Assembly: GCF_024868665.1 (NCBI RefSeq)
Contig: NC_079906.1
Coordinates: forward strand, 14,697,157 to 14,761,156
DNA length: 64,000 nucleotides
Direction of reading: 5' to 3'
From: Triplophysa rosa
Taxonomy: Eukaryota > Chordata > Actinopteri > Cypriniformes > Nemacheilidae
Shown one piece after another: positions 32,638-42,223 of this stretch. The notes beneath the pieces were generated by a model. The model had not been told where the DNA came from. It worked only from the letters and a program-made list of their open reading frames with translations, and made no database searches. The position numbers were made by a program, and so were the translations under genes. Position 1 is the first letter of the stretch, and the number at the start of each line of letters is the position of its first letter.

Positions 32638-33165
32638 GACTGCAGCACCCGACTTGGAGGGGATATGCACGTCAACTGTTTTCCAGCACAGAGGAAGCAT
32701 AGTAAAACCACACGTTTGAAGAGCATCGCACAAAACTCTCTATCTATCTGAGCACATGTTGACAATAAACTCGCAACAAGCAGAGGAAAACCAAGAGCCC
32801 CAAAACAGCCAGGAGACAGCGATGTGCAAAGGCAATCCGACAGAGGCGGATTCTTAAACTCTCTGATTCCTAACACGTTCACCGAGGCCCTCTGTGAGCG
32901 GAGCCGTCCAAAAGCACATTGAACTTACAGTGGTGTCACCCCACGGAAATCTTTTGTAAAAGGCGGAAGTTTTAATGCGTAGATCAAGAGAAACTCGAGC
33001 TACAACCACCAGCTCTCGAACCAGCGCGCTTCCTATGTCGCACCGCAATGTTTAAGGGGGTCATCTTTGGTGCGGGCTCCTCCGTAAACATTCCATCTGG
33101 GAGTGGCTAACGAGGTGAAGTTCTCATCCATCAACAAACTGATGCAATCAACAACTCTGAAGAGA
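32638..33165. other. tRNA-block spacer, end of third block
   Basis: Matches 19136-19668. Similarity to the other blocks stops at about 33165 after AACTCTGAAGAGATG. Confidence 0.65.
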
Positions 33166-33285
33166 TGTTGCCACATGTTGCCACAAACAGCACAGCTGAC
33201 GCATGTCTGTTCGCCCATCGGGACGGCGGTCGCGTTACGAGGCTTTACGCCAGAGCGTGACTAGGAGCACCGTGATTGTGTTGGC
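33166..33285 (+). other. Displaced fragment of the Asn-Trp spacer
   Basis: GTTGCCACAAACAGCACAGC TGACGCATGTCTGTTCG... matches the spacer between tRNA-Asn and tRNA-Trp (compare 1270-1375 and 18362-18475), but neither tRNA accompanies it. Evidence of a further rearranged block. Confidence 0.7.
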
Positions 33286-33375
33286 CAGTGGTCACCAACC
33301 CTGCTCCTGGAGATCGACCGTCCTGCAGATTGCAGCTCCAACCCTGCTTCAGCACACCTGTCTGTAATTATCAAG
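33286..33375. mobile_element. Fragment of a common fish DNA-transposon end
   Basis: GTCACCAACCCTGCTCCTGGAGATCGACC... CAGCTCCAACCCTGCTTCAGCACACCTG is the terminal sequence of a widespread teleost non-autonomous element. Only ~90 bp remain. The assignment rests on recall of the motif. Confidence 0.45.
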
Positions 33376-33470
33376 CTGCAAGGGAAGCTAGGTAAATCGT
33401 GGACAATTGTCCATTCATACAGATTGCCATCGGTCGACTAGGCAGACGAAGGGCTCGTTTACCTGAATTG
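33376..33470. repeat. Copy of the ERV A env-flank segment
   Basis: GGTAAATCGTGGACAATTGT CCATTCATA... matches 25855-25935 with a few changes. So a short piece of the ERV A env region also occurs here, beside the ~100-bp repeat as at 25960. Confidence 0.7.
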
Positions 33471-33489
33471 GTAAATTTACCTGATGCCT

Positions 33490-34640
33490 AACTCTGCCAT
33501 AGTCTTCCTCACGTCTGCAGCGCGCCTAGAGTAGGTAGTTTGCTGCACCTTGCTGCCTATTCGTGGCGCGACATCCAAAAGATGCCAAAACGTCTCGCTC
33601 GCCGCCCTTGCGTCCGCAGCGTGCCTGTAGTTGGTAGTTTGCTGCCGCTTGCTGCCGGGTGGTACGGGAGCCTCTGACATCTGCAACCTATCCTATTATT
33701 TTCATTGGTGCCTATCGTACAGAGACCCCCGAACGGCCCCGGGGAATCCGAATTACCCCGATTCAAATTATGTAGCTCCTCGCCACCCCCTCATGACATA
33801 GATTTGTCATACAAAAGCTGTTTACAGTCTTAAAAAAATACATTTTACAGTCACATGGCCCATAGAGATCAATGTGAGGGACAGAGATGTATGAAAAATA
33901 ATAAAAAATACTTAATTTCATAGTCCGACCTAGCCCTATCGGTATGTCGTCGGGAGCCACGTGACGCAACTTTCTGTTAGGTTTCGGGCTCCTGTGGCCT
34001 CTGCGGGCCGTACGGGAGCCTCTGACACATGCTCCTATCCCATTATTTTCATAGGTGGCTATCGTACGATGAGCCCAGAACGGCCCCGGGGACTTCGAAT
34101 GACCCCGATTCAAAATCTGAAGCTCCTAGCGGCCCCGTCATTCGGTTCCCAGAGTTTGAAGTCGGTACAACCTCGTTATGTACTTTATCGACCCTGTTTG
34201 GAGAGGTTGTGGGCCGTTTATTTTATCTGAATATGTTTTGTGATTTTTTTCGAGCACTTGCCGTACAGCGAGGGGTACGGGCTTCGGATATGTGGTGCAT
34301 GAGGGTGAGTCGAACTAGCATTCGAAGCCCCGAGGTTTTTGTACAAGAATAAAGCAGTTTTTTGCTGAAAATGCTGGTGAGAGACTAATTTCTGTGAAAA
34401 GTGCGTTTGTATGCTAAATAAGCATTTTAATAGCCTGAGGTGTGCAATATACCAATGCGAGGTGCTTCTAGGACACACATCTGTAGGTTTGTCAGAAGAA
34501 AGTTGTTTGCAGTCTAAAAATTTGACCGTTTACAGTATTGTCCACTGTAAGCCTACGAGGCTACTGTCAAATAAGTTATGACTGGTACTTCCTGTGGTTT
34601 TGCCGAGTCACAGGAAGTGCCAGTCGTAACTTATTTGACG
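33490..34640 (+). repeat. Large inverted repeat, left arm
   Basis: Pairs with 36470-37560 in reverse complement. Outer part: the ~100-bp repeat pair. Middle: GTGACGCAACTTTCTGT, CGGGCTCCTGTGGCCTC, GGTGGCTATCGTACGATG. Inner end: the hairpin at 34566-34639. Symmetry centre is near 35.55 kb. Divergence is moderate, so this is an old imperfect palindrome. Confidence 0.75.
34566..34639. repeat. Hairpin at inner end of left arm
   Basis: GTCAAATAAGTTATGACTGG TACTTCCTGTG pairs with CACAGGAAGTGCCAGTCGTA ACTTATTTGAC around an ~11-base spacer, with two mismatches or wobbles. The ACTTATTTGA motif also recurs in the ~240-bp repeats. Confidence 0.85.
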
Positions 34641-35870
34641 GGTCCTCATAGGTAGCTAATGTACACACCATTTTTATGCTCCTGGAGCACATCTGTGAGC
34701 TTTAATTCAGGTCATGGTGAAGGGCTGTGCCTCTCATACACCATACTGTTGGTTTAAGCCATATAACTCATTGCCAAGGATATATAATGACCCTTAATAG
34801 GCTTTGTCCATTATTTACCTATGAGGGCGACATTAAAAACGCTACGAATGTACATGCCACACATAACTTATTTGACAGGGCTCACATAGGTAGACAATGT
34901 ACATCCCACTCATAACACTTTTGGCATGGCTCCCATAGGTAGCTAATGGATACACCATTTTTAAGCTTCTGTAGCACAACTCTGAGCCTTAATGCACATC
35001 ATTGTGAAGGGCTGTGACTCTCAAACACTCTACTGTTGGATTAAGCTATATAACTCCTTACTTAGGCTCATAATGACCCTTAATAGGCTTTCTCCATTAT
35101 TTACCTATGAGGGTTCCATTAAATAAGTTACGAATGTACATGCCACACGTAACACTTTTGGCATGGCTCCCATAGGTAGCTAATGGACACACCATGTTTA
35201 AGCCTCTGGAGCACATCTATGAGCCTTAATGCACGTCATTGTGAAGGGCTGTGACTCTCATACACTCTACTGTTGGATTAAGCTATATAACTCCTTACTT
35301 AGGTTTATAATGACCCTTAATAGGCTTTGTCCATTATTTACCTATGAGGGTCCCATTAAATAAGTTACGAATGTACATGCCACACATAAAACTTTTGGCA
35401 CGGCTCCCATAGGTAGCTAATGGACACACCATTTTTAAGCTTCTGGAGCACAACTACGAGCTTTATTGTACATCATTGTGAAGGAATGTATCTTCTGTGT
35501 ACAATATTATTGGTTTTACCTGAATAACTCATTGCCAAAGCAAATAATGGTAATTTAGAGGCTTTGTACATTCGCCACGTATGAGGGCCCCTTCAAATAA
35601 GATACAGATGTAAGAAATAGCCATGTGTGACAAAGCGCTAAGGATTCTCAAACTGTAGCACAAAATCACAATTCACAAAAATGCATCCCACTAATTACCT
35701 GTCACATAGGAGGCGAATTTACACAGATTTAAGCCTGTAGAGCACAATATTGAGCTTTAATGTACATTATCATGAAGGAATGTGTCTCCATAGGCTTTGT
35801 TCATTATTTACCTATGAGGCTCCCATTAAATAGTTTACGAATGTACATGCCACACATATTTTGTTGCGGT
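34640..35870 (+). repeat. ~240-bp tandem repeat array (about five units)
   Basis: Units share TTATTTACCTATGAGGG (about 34817, 35100, 35338, 35578, 35808), AATGTACATGCCACACATAA, GGCTCCCATAGGTAGCTAAT and TTAATGCACATCATTGTGAA. Spacing is 283, 238, 240 and 230 bp. Single units lie in the tRNA blocks at 3300-3640 and 20830-21090. No coding content. Confidence 0.85.
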
Positions 35871-36469
35871 TAAAATGCGGTTTGAAAAAGTCTCTCATGC
35901 AGGCTTCTTCATTTCGTAGCCAGAAAGACCCTCTTGAATGAGCAAACTGAACAAAATTGGGCCTCAATTCTTTTTTCAAGAATAAGATACTTCGAGGTGA
36001 CCGAGAACCACGGTACTCGATATCCCGGCTTGGGAGACCCCCACGGTATACCGTGCCGAGTATTAAGACCTTGTGACCTTTGACCCCTGTATTCCAGAGC
36101 ATACATTCGCAACCTATATGTAGGCTGCTGGTGTCTTTTTGGGCAAAGTGAGAGGTCAACGAGGGGCGCGGAACTCCAGAACACAACCCAGGGCCCCGTG
36201 ACGAGGCATATACGTGAATTGCAGGTCGATCAGACTTTTCTGTCCCATTTGTCCACCGTGAGCTCATGAAAATGAATGGGATAGGTTAAGAGTGTCGGCA
36301 GCAGCCGTTGGGCCGCAGTGGGATCAAGGGGCCCCAAACTTTATATTCTGGTAGTCTGTTGGCCCATGTTTCACATACCGAGAGAGTGGCTTACTAGAAC
36401 CTAGGGAACATTTTCTAGTGCTTTTTCTTGTTTGAAAAGTGTTTTGTACATTAGTAGCCTACTGACCGA
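35871..36469. other. Unassigned sequence between tandem array and right arm
   Basis: Mixed-composition sequence with no recognised gene or repeat match elsewhere in the window. A 151-codon open frame on the minus strand shows no motif. Confidence 0.5.
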
Positions 36470-36547
36470 CTGTCAAATAAGTTACGACTGGGACTTCCTG
36501 TGACTCAGCAAAACCACCGGAAGTCCCAGTCGTAACTTATTTGACAG
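36470..36547. repeat. Perfect hairpin at inner end of right arm
   Basis: Two perfectly complementary 29-base arms (CTGTCAAATAAGTTACGACT... and ...AGTCGTAACTTATTTGACAG) around a 20-base loop. Counterpart of 34566-34639. Confidence 0.93.
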
Positions 36548-37369
36548 TAGCCGTTTAGTCTAACGGTGGACAATGCTGTAAACGGTCAATTTTTCATACT
36601 GTAAACCCATTTTCTTGTGACAAACCTACAGATATGTATCCTAGAAGCACCCCGTATAGGTATATTGCACACTTCAGGCTGTCAAAATGCTCACGTGTTG
36701 CACAAATGCACTTTTCACAGAAATAAATCTCTGACCAGCATTTTCAGCAATATTCTGCTTTATTTTTGAACAAAAACCTTGGGGCTTCGAACCTTGCCCT
36801 CGCTGTATGGCAAGTGCTCGAAAAAAAATCACAAAAAATATTCCAGAAAAATAAACGGCCCGCAACGTCCCCAAAACGTGCAATATATTACATAACGAGG
36901 CCATACCGACTTCAAACTCTGGGAACCGAATGAGGGGGCCGCAAGGAGCTATAGAATTTGAATCTGGGTCACTTGAAGACTCCCTGGCCGTTCCGGGGTC
37001 ATCGTACGATAGCCACCTATGAGAGAAATAGGATATGTTGCAGGTGTCAGAGGCTCCCGTATGGGCCGCGGAGGCCCCAGGAGCCCGAAACATTACAGAA
37101 AGTTGCGTCACGTGACTCTCGACGTCATACCCATAGGGCTTGGTCGCGAAGTGAAATTAAATATTTTTTCTAATTTTACATACATCTCCCTGCCTCTAGT
37201 GGTTCTCTATGGGCCCGCAAACCCCCTCGCACGTTGGCTCGGGTATCCGACGTCTATCCGACAGAAACCTCCCCTAAGCACGAATGAGCAAGGTCACTAA
37301 GGACGCCCGGCTCCTCTAGGGGGCGCCACGGCCGGGAGGGAGAGAAAAAAGAAAGATGGGTGGCGAGCG

Positions 37370-37545
37370 AGACATTTAGGCTTCTTTTGGATGTCGCGCC
37401 ACGCATAGGCAGCAAGGGGCAGCAAACTACCAACTCTAGGCGCTCTGCGGACGCAAGGGTGGCAAGCGAGATGTTTTGGCATCTTTTGGATGTCGCGCCA
37501 CGCATAGGCAGCAAGGGGCAGCAAACTACCAACTCTAAACAACAA
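37370..37545 (-). repeat. ~105-bp repeat pair, inverted copy
   Basis: GTGGCGAGCGAGACATTTAGG and GTGGCAAGCGAGATGTTTTGG units, each followed by CTTTTGGATGTCGCGCCACG CATAGGCAGCAAGGGGCAGC. Reverse complement of the pairs at 26190-26340 and 33490-33660. Confidence 0.85.
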
Positions 37546-38053
37546 ATTGCCCATGTCTGAGACGTTCATGTGATTGCAAACAAACACACTAAAAAAAAAA
37601 ACATTTGGGCAGAGAGATTTTTCATGCCCAGGGCTAAGGACTTATTTTGAAAATTGCTCAACACTAAGGGTGGATAATGCTTTTCAAGAAACTAGAGGAA
37701 AGCACAAAGAGACGCACCACAGCACACGTGCACACTGGCTTATTGAAAATGCAAGTAACACTGCAAGTAAACGTGTGGAATCTTAAGTGACAACTCGATT
37801 GTCTTTGGACGTGAAGCTCCTGCATCACGTTGCTCTGTGTAAGAGCAACGCATGTACCATGTGGGAGACTCTTGTCATTTGTGTCGAGGTGCCACAGCGA
37901 GGAGTGACACGGGACCCTGATAGCATTTTGTGAATGAACATATGAGCAGGAATCAACACGAAGACCTTTTTCTGCAGCGGTGAGCCTCGACAGGTAGCAT
38001 AGGGAGGGCTAAGGCGCACAAAGGCGTGAAGGAGGCTCCAAAAGCCACTGACG
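37546..38053 (+). repeat. tRNA-cluster unit leader, copy 1
   Basis: ACAAATTGCCCATGTCTGAG ACGTT... to ...CCAAAAGCCACTGACG repeats at 38982-39500 with ~95% identity. It precedes tRNA-Ala in both, so the Ala-Pro-Ile-Phe-Gln cluster is one unit (~1.43 kb) of a tandem array. Confidence 0.85.
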
Positions 38054-38126
38054 TGGAGAATGCGGGCGTCGGTCCCACTACTTCTCGCATGCTAAGCGAG
38101 CGCTCTACCATTTGAGCTAATTACCC
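38054..38126 (-). tRNA. tRNA-Ala (AGC)
   Basis: Minus strand: acceptor GGGTAAT, D-arm TAGCTCAAATGGTAGAGC, anticodon stem CTCGC/GCGAG around TTAGCAT (AGC), T-arm TGGGACCGACGCCCGCA, 3' TTCTCCA. One acceptor mismatch (T where G is usual) and a changed T-arm leave functionality doubtful. Confidence 0.72.
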
Positions 38127-38236
38127 GGCGTTGTCTCCGAAAGACGCTCGTTGCCTCGGCTCAATGAAACGGGGCTCACAGGCGGTGGAAATACCTTTCC
38201 CACGGGGCTGGACATCACAATTACTCCACACCGCTT

Positions 38237-38308
38237 GGCTCGTTGGTCTAGGGGTATGATTCCCGCTTTGGGTGCGAGAGATCCCGGGTTCAAATCCCGG
38301 ACGAGCCC
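38237..38308 (+). tRNA. tRNA-Pro (TGG)
   Basis: GGCTCGTTGGTCTAGGGGTA TGATT, anticodon loop TTTGGGT (TGG), T-arm CCCGGGTTCAAATCCCGGG-type, 3' ACGAGCCC. One mismatch in the anticodon stem (CCCGC/GCGAG). Otherwise canonical. Confidence 0.88.
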
Positions 38309-38386
38309 TGCTTTAGGCCTTCCACCTCACGGTACGACGCTCAAAGAGCGCTATGGCAATCCAGAAGGTGAAAACATGAGCCTCGT

Positions 38387-38453
38387 GGCCAGTTAGCTCA
38401 GTTGGTTAGAGCGTGGTCTTAAAAACGCCAAGGTTCTTTCCCCATACGGGCCA
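38387..38453 (+). pseudogene. tRNA-Ile-like relic
   Basis: GGCCAGTTAGCTCAGTTGGT TAGAGCGTGGT resembles tRNA-Ile (AAT). The anticodon loop is CTTAAAA rather than CTAATAA, the T-arm is shortened to TTCTTTCCCC, and the length is 67 nt. Pseudogene. Confidence 0.75.
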
Positions 38454-38537
38454 TTGACTTTTCTCTTGCATCCTGTCCATCGCTCATGGCTACTGCGCCT
38501 GAGGTCGTTCGCGGACAGGCCTGCGCAAGTCGACATG

Positions 38538-38610
38538 GCCGAAATAGCTCAGTTGGGAGAGCGTTAGACTGAAGATCTAAAGGTCCCTGGTTCGATCCCG
38601 GGTTTCGGCA
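38538..38610 (+). tRNA. tRNA-Phe (GAA)
   Basis: A textbook cloverleaf: GCCGAAA acceptor, TAGCTCAGTTGGGAGAGC, anticodon stem TTAGA/TCTAA around CTGAAGA (GAA), T-arm CCCTGGTTCGATCCCGGG, 3' TTTCGGCA. Intronless. Confidence 0.96.
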
Positions 38611-38711
38611 AGCGTTACTCTGTCCGTCGCGTTAGAGCAGAGCTCTTTGCCGTCACCAGACCGAGCGGCCTTTACTCTGCGATCTGGCGGGTCGGCAACC
38701 GTTAGACACTG

Positions 38712-38783
38712 GGTTCCATGGTGTAATGGTTAGCACTCTGGACTCTGAATCCAGCGATCCGAGTTCAAATCTCGGTGGGACCT
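38712..38783 (+). tRNA. tRNA-Gln (CTG)
   Basis: GGTTCCATGGTGTAATGGTT AGCACTC, anticodon loop CTCTGAA (CTG), T-arm CCGAGTTCAAATCTCGG, 3' TGGGACCT. One G:T pair in the acceptor. Likely functional. Confidence 0.93.
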
Positions 38784-39500
38784 CTCACCGGAACTTCTCC
38801 CTTTTTTGGGGGTCCATGCGGAACACCGTCAGAGGGATTGTTAACGCCCCACCGTTTGAGCCTTTCTCCTAGAACGTTTGCGCTGTTAACGAAGCACGAG
38901 TGAAGTTCATCCATGTTTATGTGCAGGAGTAGGGTTGTACTTGTGGAACGATGAACCACATAGAAGATGGAGGGTACAGCAGAACAAATTGCCCATGTCT
39001 GAGACGTTAATGTGATTGCAAACAAACACACACACACACAAAAAAAAACATTTGGGCAGAGAGATTTTCCATGCCCAGGGCTAAGGACTTATTTTGACAA
39101 TTGCTCAACACTAAGGGTGGATAACGCTTTTCAATAAACTACAGGAAAGCGCAAAGAGATGCTCCACAGCACACGTGCGCACTGGCTTATTGAAAATGCA
39201 AGTAACACTGCAAGAAAACGTGTGGAATCTTAAGTGACAACTCGATTGTCTTTGGACGTGAAGCTCCTGCATCACGTTGCTCTGGGTAAAAGCAATGCAC
39301 GTACCATATGGGAGACTCTTGTCATGTGTGTCGAGGTGCCACAGCGAGGAGCGACACCGGACCCTGATGGCGTTTTGTGACTGAACATATGAGCAGGAAT
39401 CAACACGAAGACCTTTTTCTGCAGCGGTGAGCCTCGACAGGTAGCATAGGGAGGGCTAAGACGCACGAAGGCGTGAAGGAGGCTCCAAAAGCCACTAACG
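38784..39500. repeat. Spacer and tRNA-cluster unit leader, copy 2
   Basis: From about 38982 it repeats the 37546-38053 leader, starting the next array unit, which breaks off inside tRNA-Ala. 38784-38981 is spacer with no gene. Confidence 0.8.
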
Positions 39501-39535
39501 TGGAGAATGCGGGCGTCGGTCCCGCTACCTCTCGC
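39501..39535 (-). pseudogene. tRNA-Ala 3' half (second unit)
   Basis: TGGAGAATGCGGGCGTCGGT CCCGCTACCTCTCGC equals the 3' half of tRNA-Ala, with a better T-arm than the copy at 38054. After it the sequence switches to CCAAT-containing repeats, so the array ends here. Confidence 0.8.
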
Positions 39536-39589
39536 TTGCGCTTACTGTTTCCCACTGGCTGAGCCAAGTAAGCCCAAAGTAAGCCCACA

Positions 39590-39775
39590 TGAGCAATCAC
39601 GTTTCTCTCTGGGGCTTACTTTTGACCAATTGTGTTTCTCTACGGGGCTTACTTTTGACCAATCGCGTTTCTCTATGGGGCTTACTTCTGACCAATCGCG
39701 TTTCTCTTCTCTGGCTTACTGTGGACCAATCGCTTTTCTCTCCTGTTGCTTACTTTTGACTGATCACCGACCGCT
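39590..39775 (+). repeat. ~35-bp tandem repeats each holding a CCAAT box
   Basis: Five to six units of GGGGCTTACTTTTGACCAATCGCGTTTCTCT variants (each about 34-36 bp), with CCAAT at about 39636, 39671, 39706 and 39735 and degenerate versions at either end. Could bind NF-Y; that is inference. Confidence 0.8.
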
Positions 39776-39958
39776 GCGCTGTTATTGTCATCTTTGCAAA
39801 AAGTAAGGCTATGGTTTACTTAATTATTGAATAACTTTTCCCATTATTAATATAGAACAAAACATTCGCTACTGATCAGATAAATTAAAATCAGTACAGT
39901 ACAGTATAAAAACATTACACCTATGGACTGTCCCCAAGAGAGATAGTAAACCAGACAT

Positions 39959-40075
39959 TATGTGTGTGTGTGTGTGTGTGTGTGTGTTTATTATATATTG
40001 TGTGTGTTTTATATTATATTATATATATATATATAATGCGTGTGTGTGTGCGTGCGTGCGTGCGTGTGTGTGTGG
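39959..40075 (+). repeat. TG/TA microsatellite
   Basis: (TG)n at 39961-39988, TA-rich block at 40010-40035, then (TG)n/(CGTG)n and a G run to 40079. Confidence 0.95.
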
Positions 40076-40869
40076 GGGGGCAATGAAATGGTGTGGTTTA
40101 AGTGTTCGGAGCTCACTGTGGCGAACAATAATTGTCTGTCCTTCGTTTTGGGTCGGGATCACAGAAACCACAACCTCTGAGTCTTTTTTTTTCCATAACG
40201 AGGTGAGCTGAATGTCATAAATTTCAACCAAACATTACACATAGTTGCACAAAAATGTACTGTAATGTATTTCCATTTATTGTCTCTGTTACAATAACAA
40301 ATATAACATTACTTTTTACTGTTCAAACAAATAATAACTATTGGAAAGTTACTTTAATAAGTAAAATTATTTGATTATAAGCCTTCTCACGTGATGTTGT
40401 AGGGTTGTTGGAGTGCATTTCCGTCCAAATATTCTTCATGGTCACCCTTTTGGAATGACTCATGCTATGGTGAAGACCTTTGTTTTTCAATGGAACCCTC
40501 AGGCAGTGAGGACTCAACCTATCAACAGTGTGTTTTTAAAAGCAAAACGCATTAAGCAGAACACATTTCAAACAATTGATTGTTTGTAGATGTTTCAGTT
40601 GAAATTTATAACAATTATTCTTCCTGTAAGGAGCACCACAATTAAAGTAAAATACGTCTATGGCATAAATAAATTACTGTAAATAATGATAAATTGGTTA
40701 GCAGTTAAACAGTATATCTATTAGTAGTTAAATATTTTGATGGCTACAATTCCATTGACTGCAGATGAAGTCATAGTGCCATGTTAAGATATAAGAATAC
40801 TGCTGGTCATTTCTTACAAGCATGACAGCATTACATTTACATTACTTTACATTACATTTCCTTCTTTAG

Positions 40870-40977
40870 GTCCTTGAAATGGAATGGCGTGCCGGATTGG
40901 GGACATATCTCCCGCTTTTTCTGCTGACATTCCTTCCATTTCTCTGGTCAACTCTGTATGTCTGCATAAAGTATAAG
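40870..40977 (+). CDS. Possible exon encoding an N-terminal membrane segment
   Basis: Flanked by CTTCTTTAG acceptor and AAG|GTATTG donor. The ATG at 40879 opens 33 codons, with a hydrophobic helix from about residue 10 to 30 ending in CIKYK. Length and phase are neat, but no partner exon is identified, and the opposite strand also has plausible signals. Unrecognised and low confidence. Confidence 0.25.
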
Positions 40978-41115
40978 GTATTGATGGAAGCATTTACTGA
41001 GAATTAAATACAGACAGCAGTTTAGATATCGATACAACAATAAGGAATAAAATAAAAATGTATTTTTTTTATATATACTTAAAACTGTTACCCATCACAC
41101 TTCAATGACATATTA

Positions 41116-41256
41116 TTAAAAATAGTTACACCTTTCTTTTGAAACTTCTTTGGAGTCTTCATACTCCTTCAAGAAGCTGTTGGCAGTCTGATACGAGCAA
41201 CAAGTCACAAGCCCTAGTGAGCCTGCCAGAAGTAAAACGAATGTGTTTAATCCCAT
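41116..41256 (-). CDS. Small frame with a signal peptide (unrecognised)
   Basis: ATG in good context (GCCATGG). 46 codons beginning with a classic signal peptide (MGLNTFVLLLAGSLGLVTCC) followed by an acidic/basic tail. A GTGTAA donor at 41131 could end the exon after ~41 codons. No further exon was assigned. Could be the first exon of a secreted-peptide gene or chance. Confidence 0.3.
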   Translation of the reverse strand: MGLNTFVLLLAGSLGLVTCCSYQTANSFLKEYEDSKEVSKERCNYF

Positions 41257-41490
41257 TGGCCTCTTTCCATTATGCCTTGGTTTGTTGTTTCAGTTATTTC
41301 TGCGAAGAAAAAAGTTTCTAAAAAAGGATAATATGTATATGTGTGGTGTGTTCATCTGTGTTGCGTGTGTTGTACTGTATGTTCAATAGCTTTCATTATA
41401 ATATGTTTAAGCTTTTTCAGGACTCATATTTTTTGAACATGCTGATATTGTTGGTCTGTTCATGTGTTGGACTTTAAAGGCAGTCCTGCA

Positions 41491-41880
41491 TGTTCAGAAA
41501 TTTGAAGAGACAATTTGCTCAAAAGTAATATGAGGTTTTATTATCAGATGTGAAAAGCTGTAACAAAGCTTTGGGTTGTCAGACGACCTCCAAAAAACCA
41601 ACAACCAAAATATTCAAATACACCCATATTTATAAAGTATGTGACGTCGTTCTATCTTCTGACCCCGCCTTTGCCTTTTAAGGAGTGTTGTTCTCTTTCC
41701 ACCAATCACCATACGCCACGTTTATCTGCTTAGTTCCTGAAAAATAAAACCTTCTCAAAACATACATCCTGTGGTCAGTCGCTAGTATTGAGGAATGTTC
41801 TCCAGGGACACCCTCCCCCAAGGAGTGGTCTCCTAAAAACAGTCTATTGTGGCCGGACAACACACCAACATTCTTAACAT
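41491..41880 (-). mobile_element. Endogenous retrovirus B, 3' LTR
   Basis: Minus strand: TGTTGGTGTGTTGTCC ... TTTCTGAACA, 390 bp with TGTT/AACA ends. U3 holds GTGATTGG (inverted CCAAT) and a TTTATAAATA TATA-like box near 41630; the AATAAAACC poly(A) signal is near 41535. Orientation and distance fit the pol fragment upstream. Confidence 0.7.
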
Positions 41881-42223
41881 TCTTTTAGTAAAAAGAAAAC
41901 ACTTAATCATCTAATGTTTTTAATTATATAGCGTTGTTTCTTAATCCTATGATTCATTAAAACACATCACAACTCATGATTATACTTAGAACATATACAG
42001 TGGATTGATTCATAACATTTATTTTTCTTTGTGACTCTTTATATGTGTGTGTGTTTATCTAGATAATTTACGACTCCAACCCCCAACTTTCTCTGTTTTC
42101 TTTGTTTGCCCCAGTACTTTCCACTGAGTGAAATAGAAAGCACATGACCAAAACACACAGCTTAATGAAACAAATGAAAGAAAACACTTATTGATTATAT
42201 TGATATTTAAATCATACTTTTAT
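41881..42223 (-). other. ERV B non-coding region before the LTR
   Basis: AT-rich sequence between the short hydrophobic frame and the LTR, where env would be expected to end. No env-like frame was found. A purine-rich AAAACAGAGAAAGTTGGGGG at about 42075-42100 is a possible displaced polypurine tract. Confidence 0.4.

Larger units (their letters stand above)
36470..37560 (-). repeat. Large inverted repeat, right arm
   Basis: Reverse complement of 33490-34640 with substitutions and small indels. It includes CATCGTACGATAGCCACC, GAGGCTCCCGTATGGGCC, AGAAAGTTGCGTCACGTGAC and, at 37370-37545, the inverted ~105-bp repeat pair. Confidence 0.75.

Noticed and set aside
35812..36267. 151-codon minus-strand frame between the tandem array and the right arm
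   Set aside because: No motif, no counterpart in the left half of the palindrome, no splice signals.
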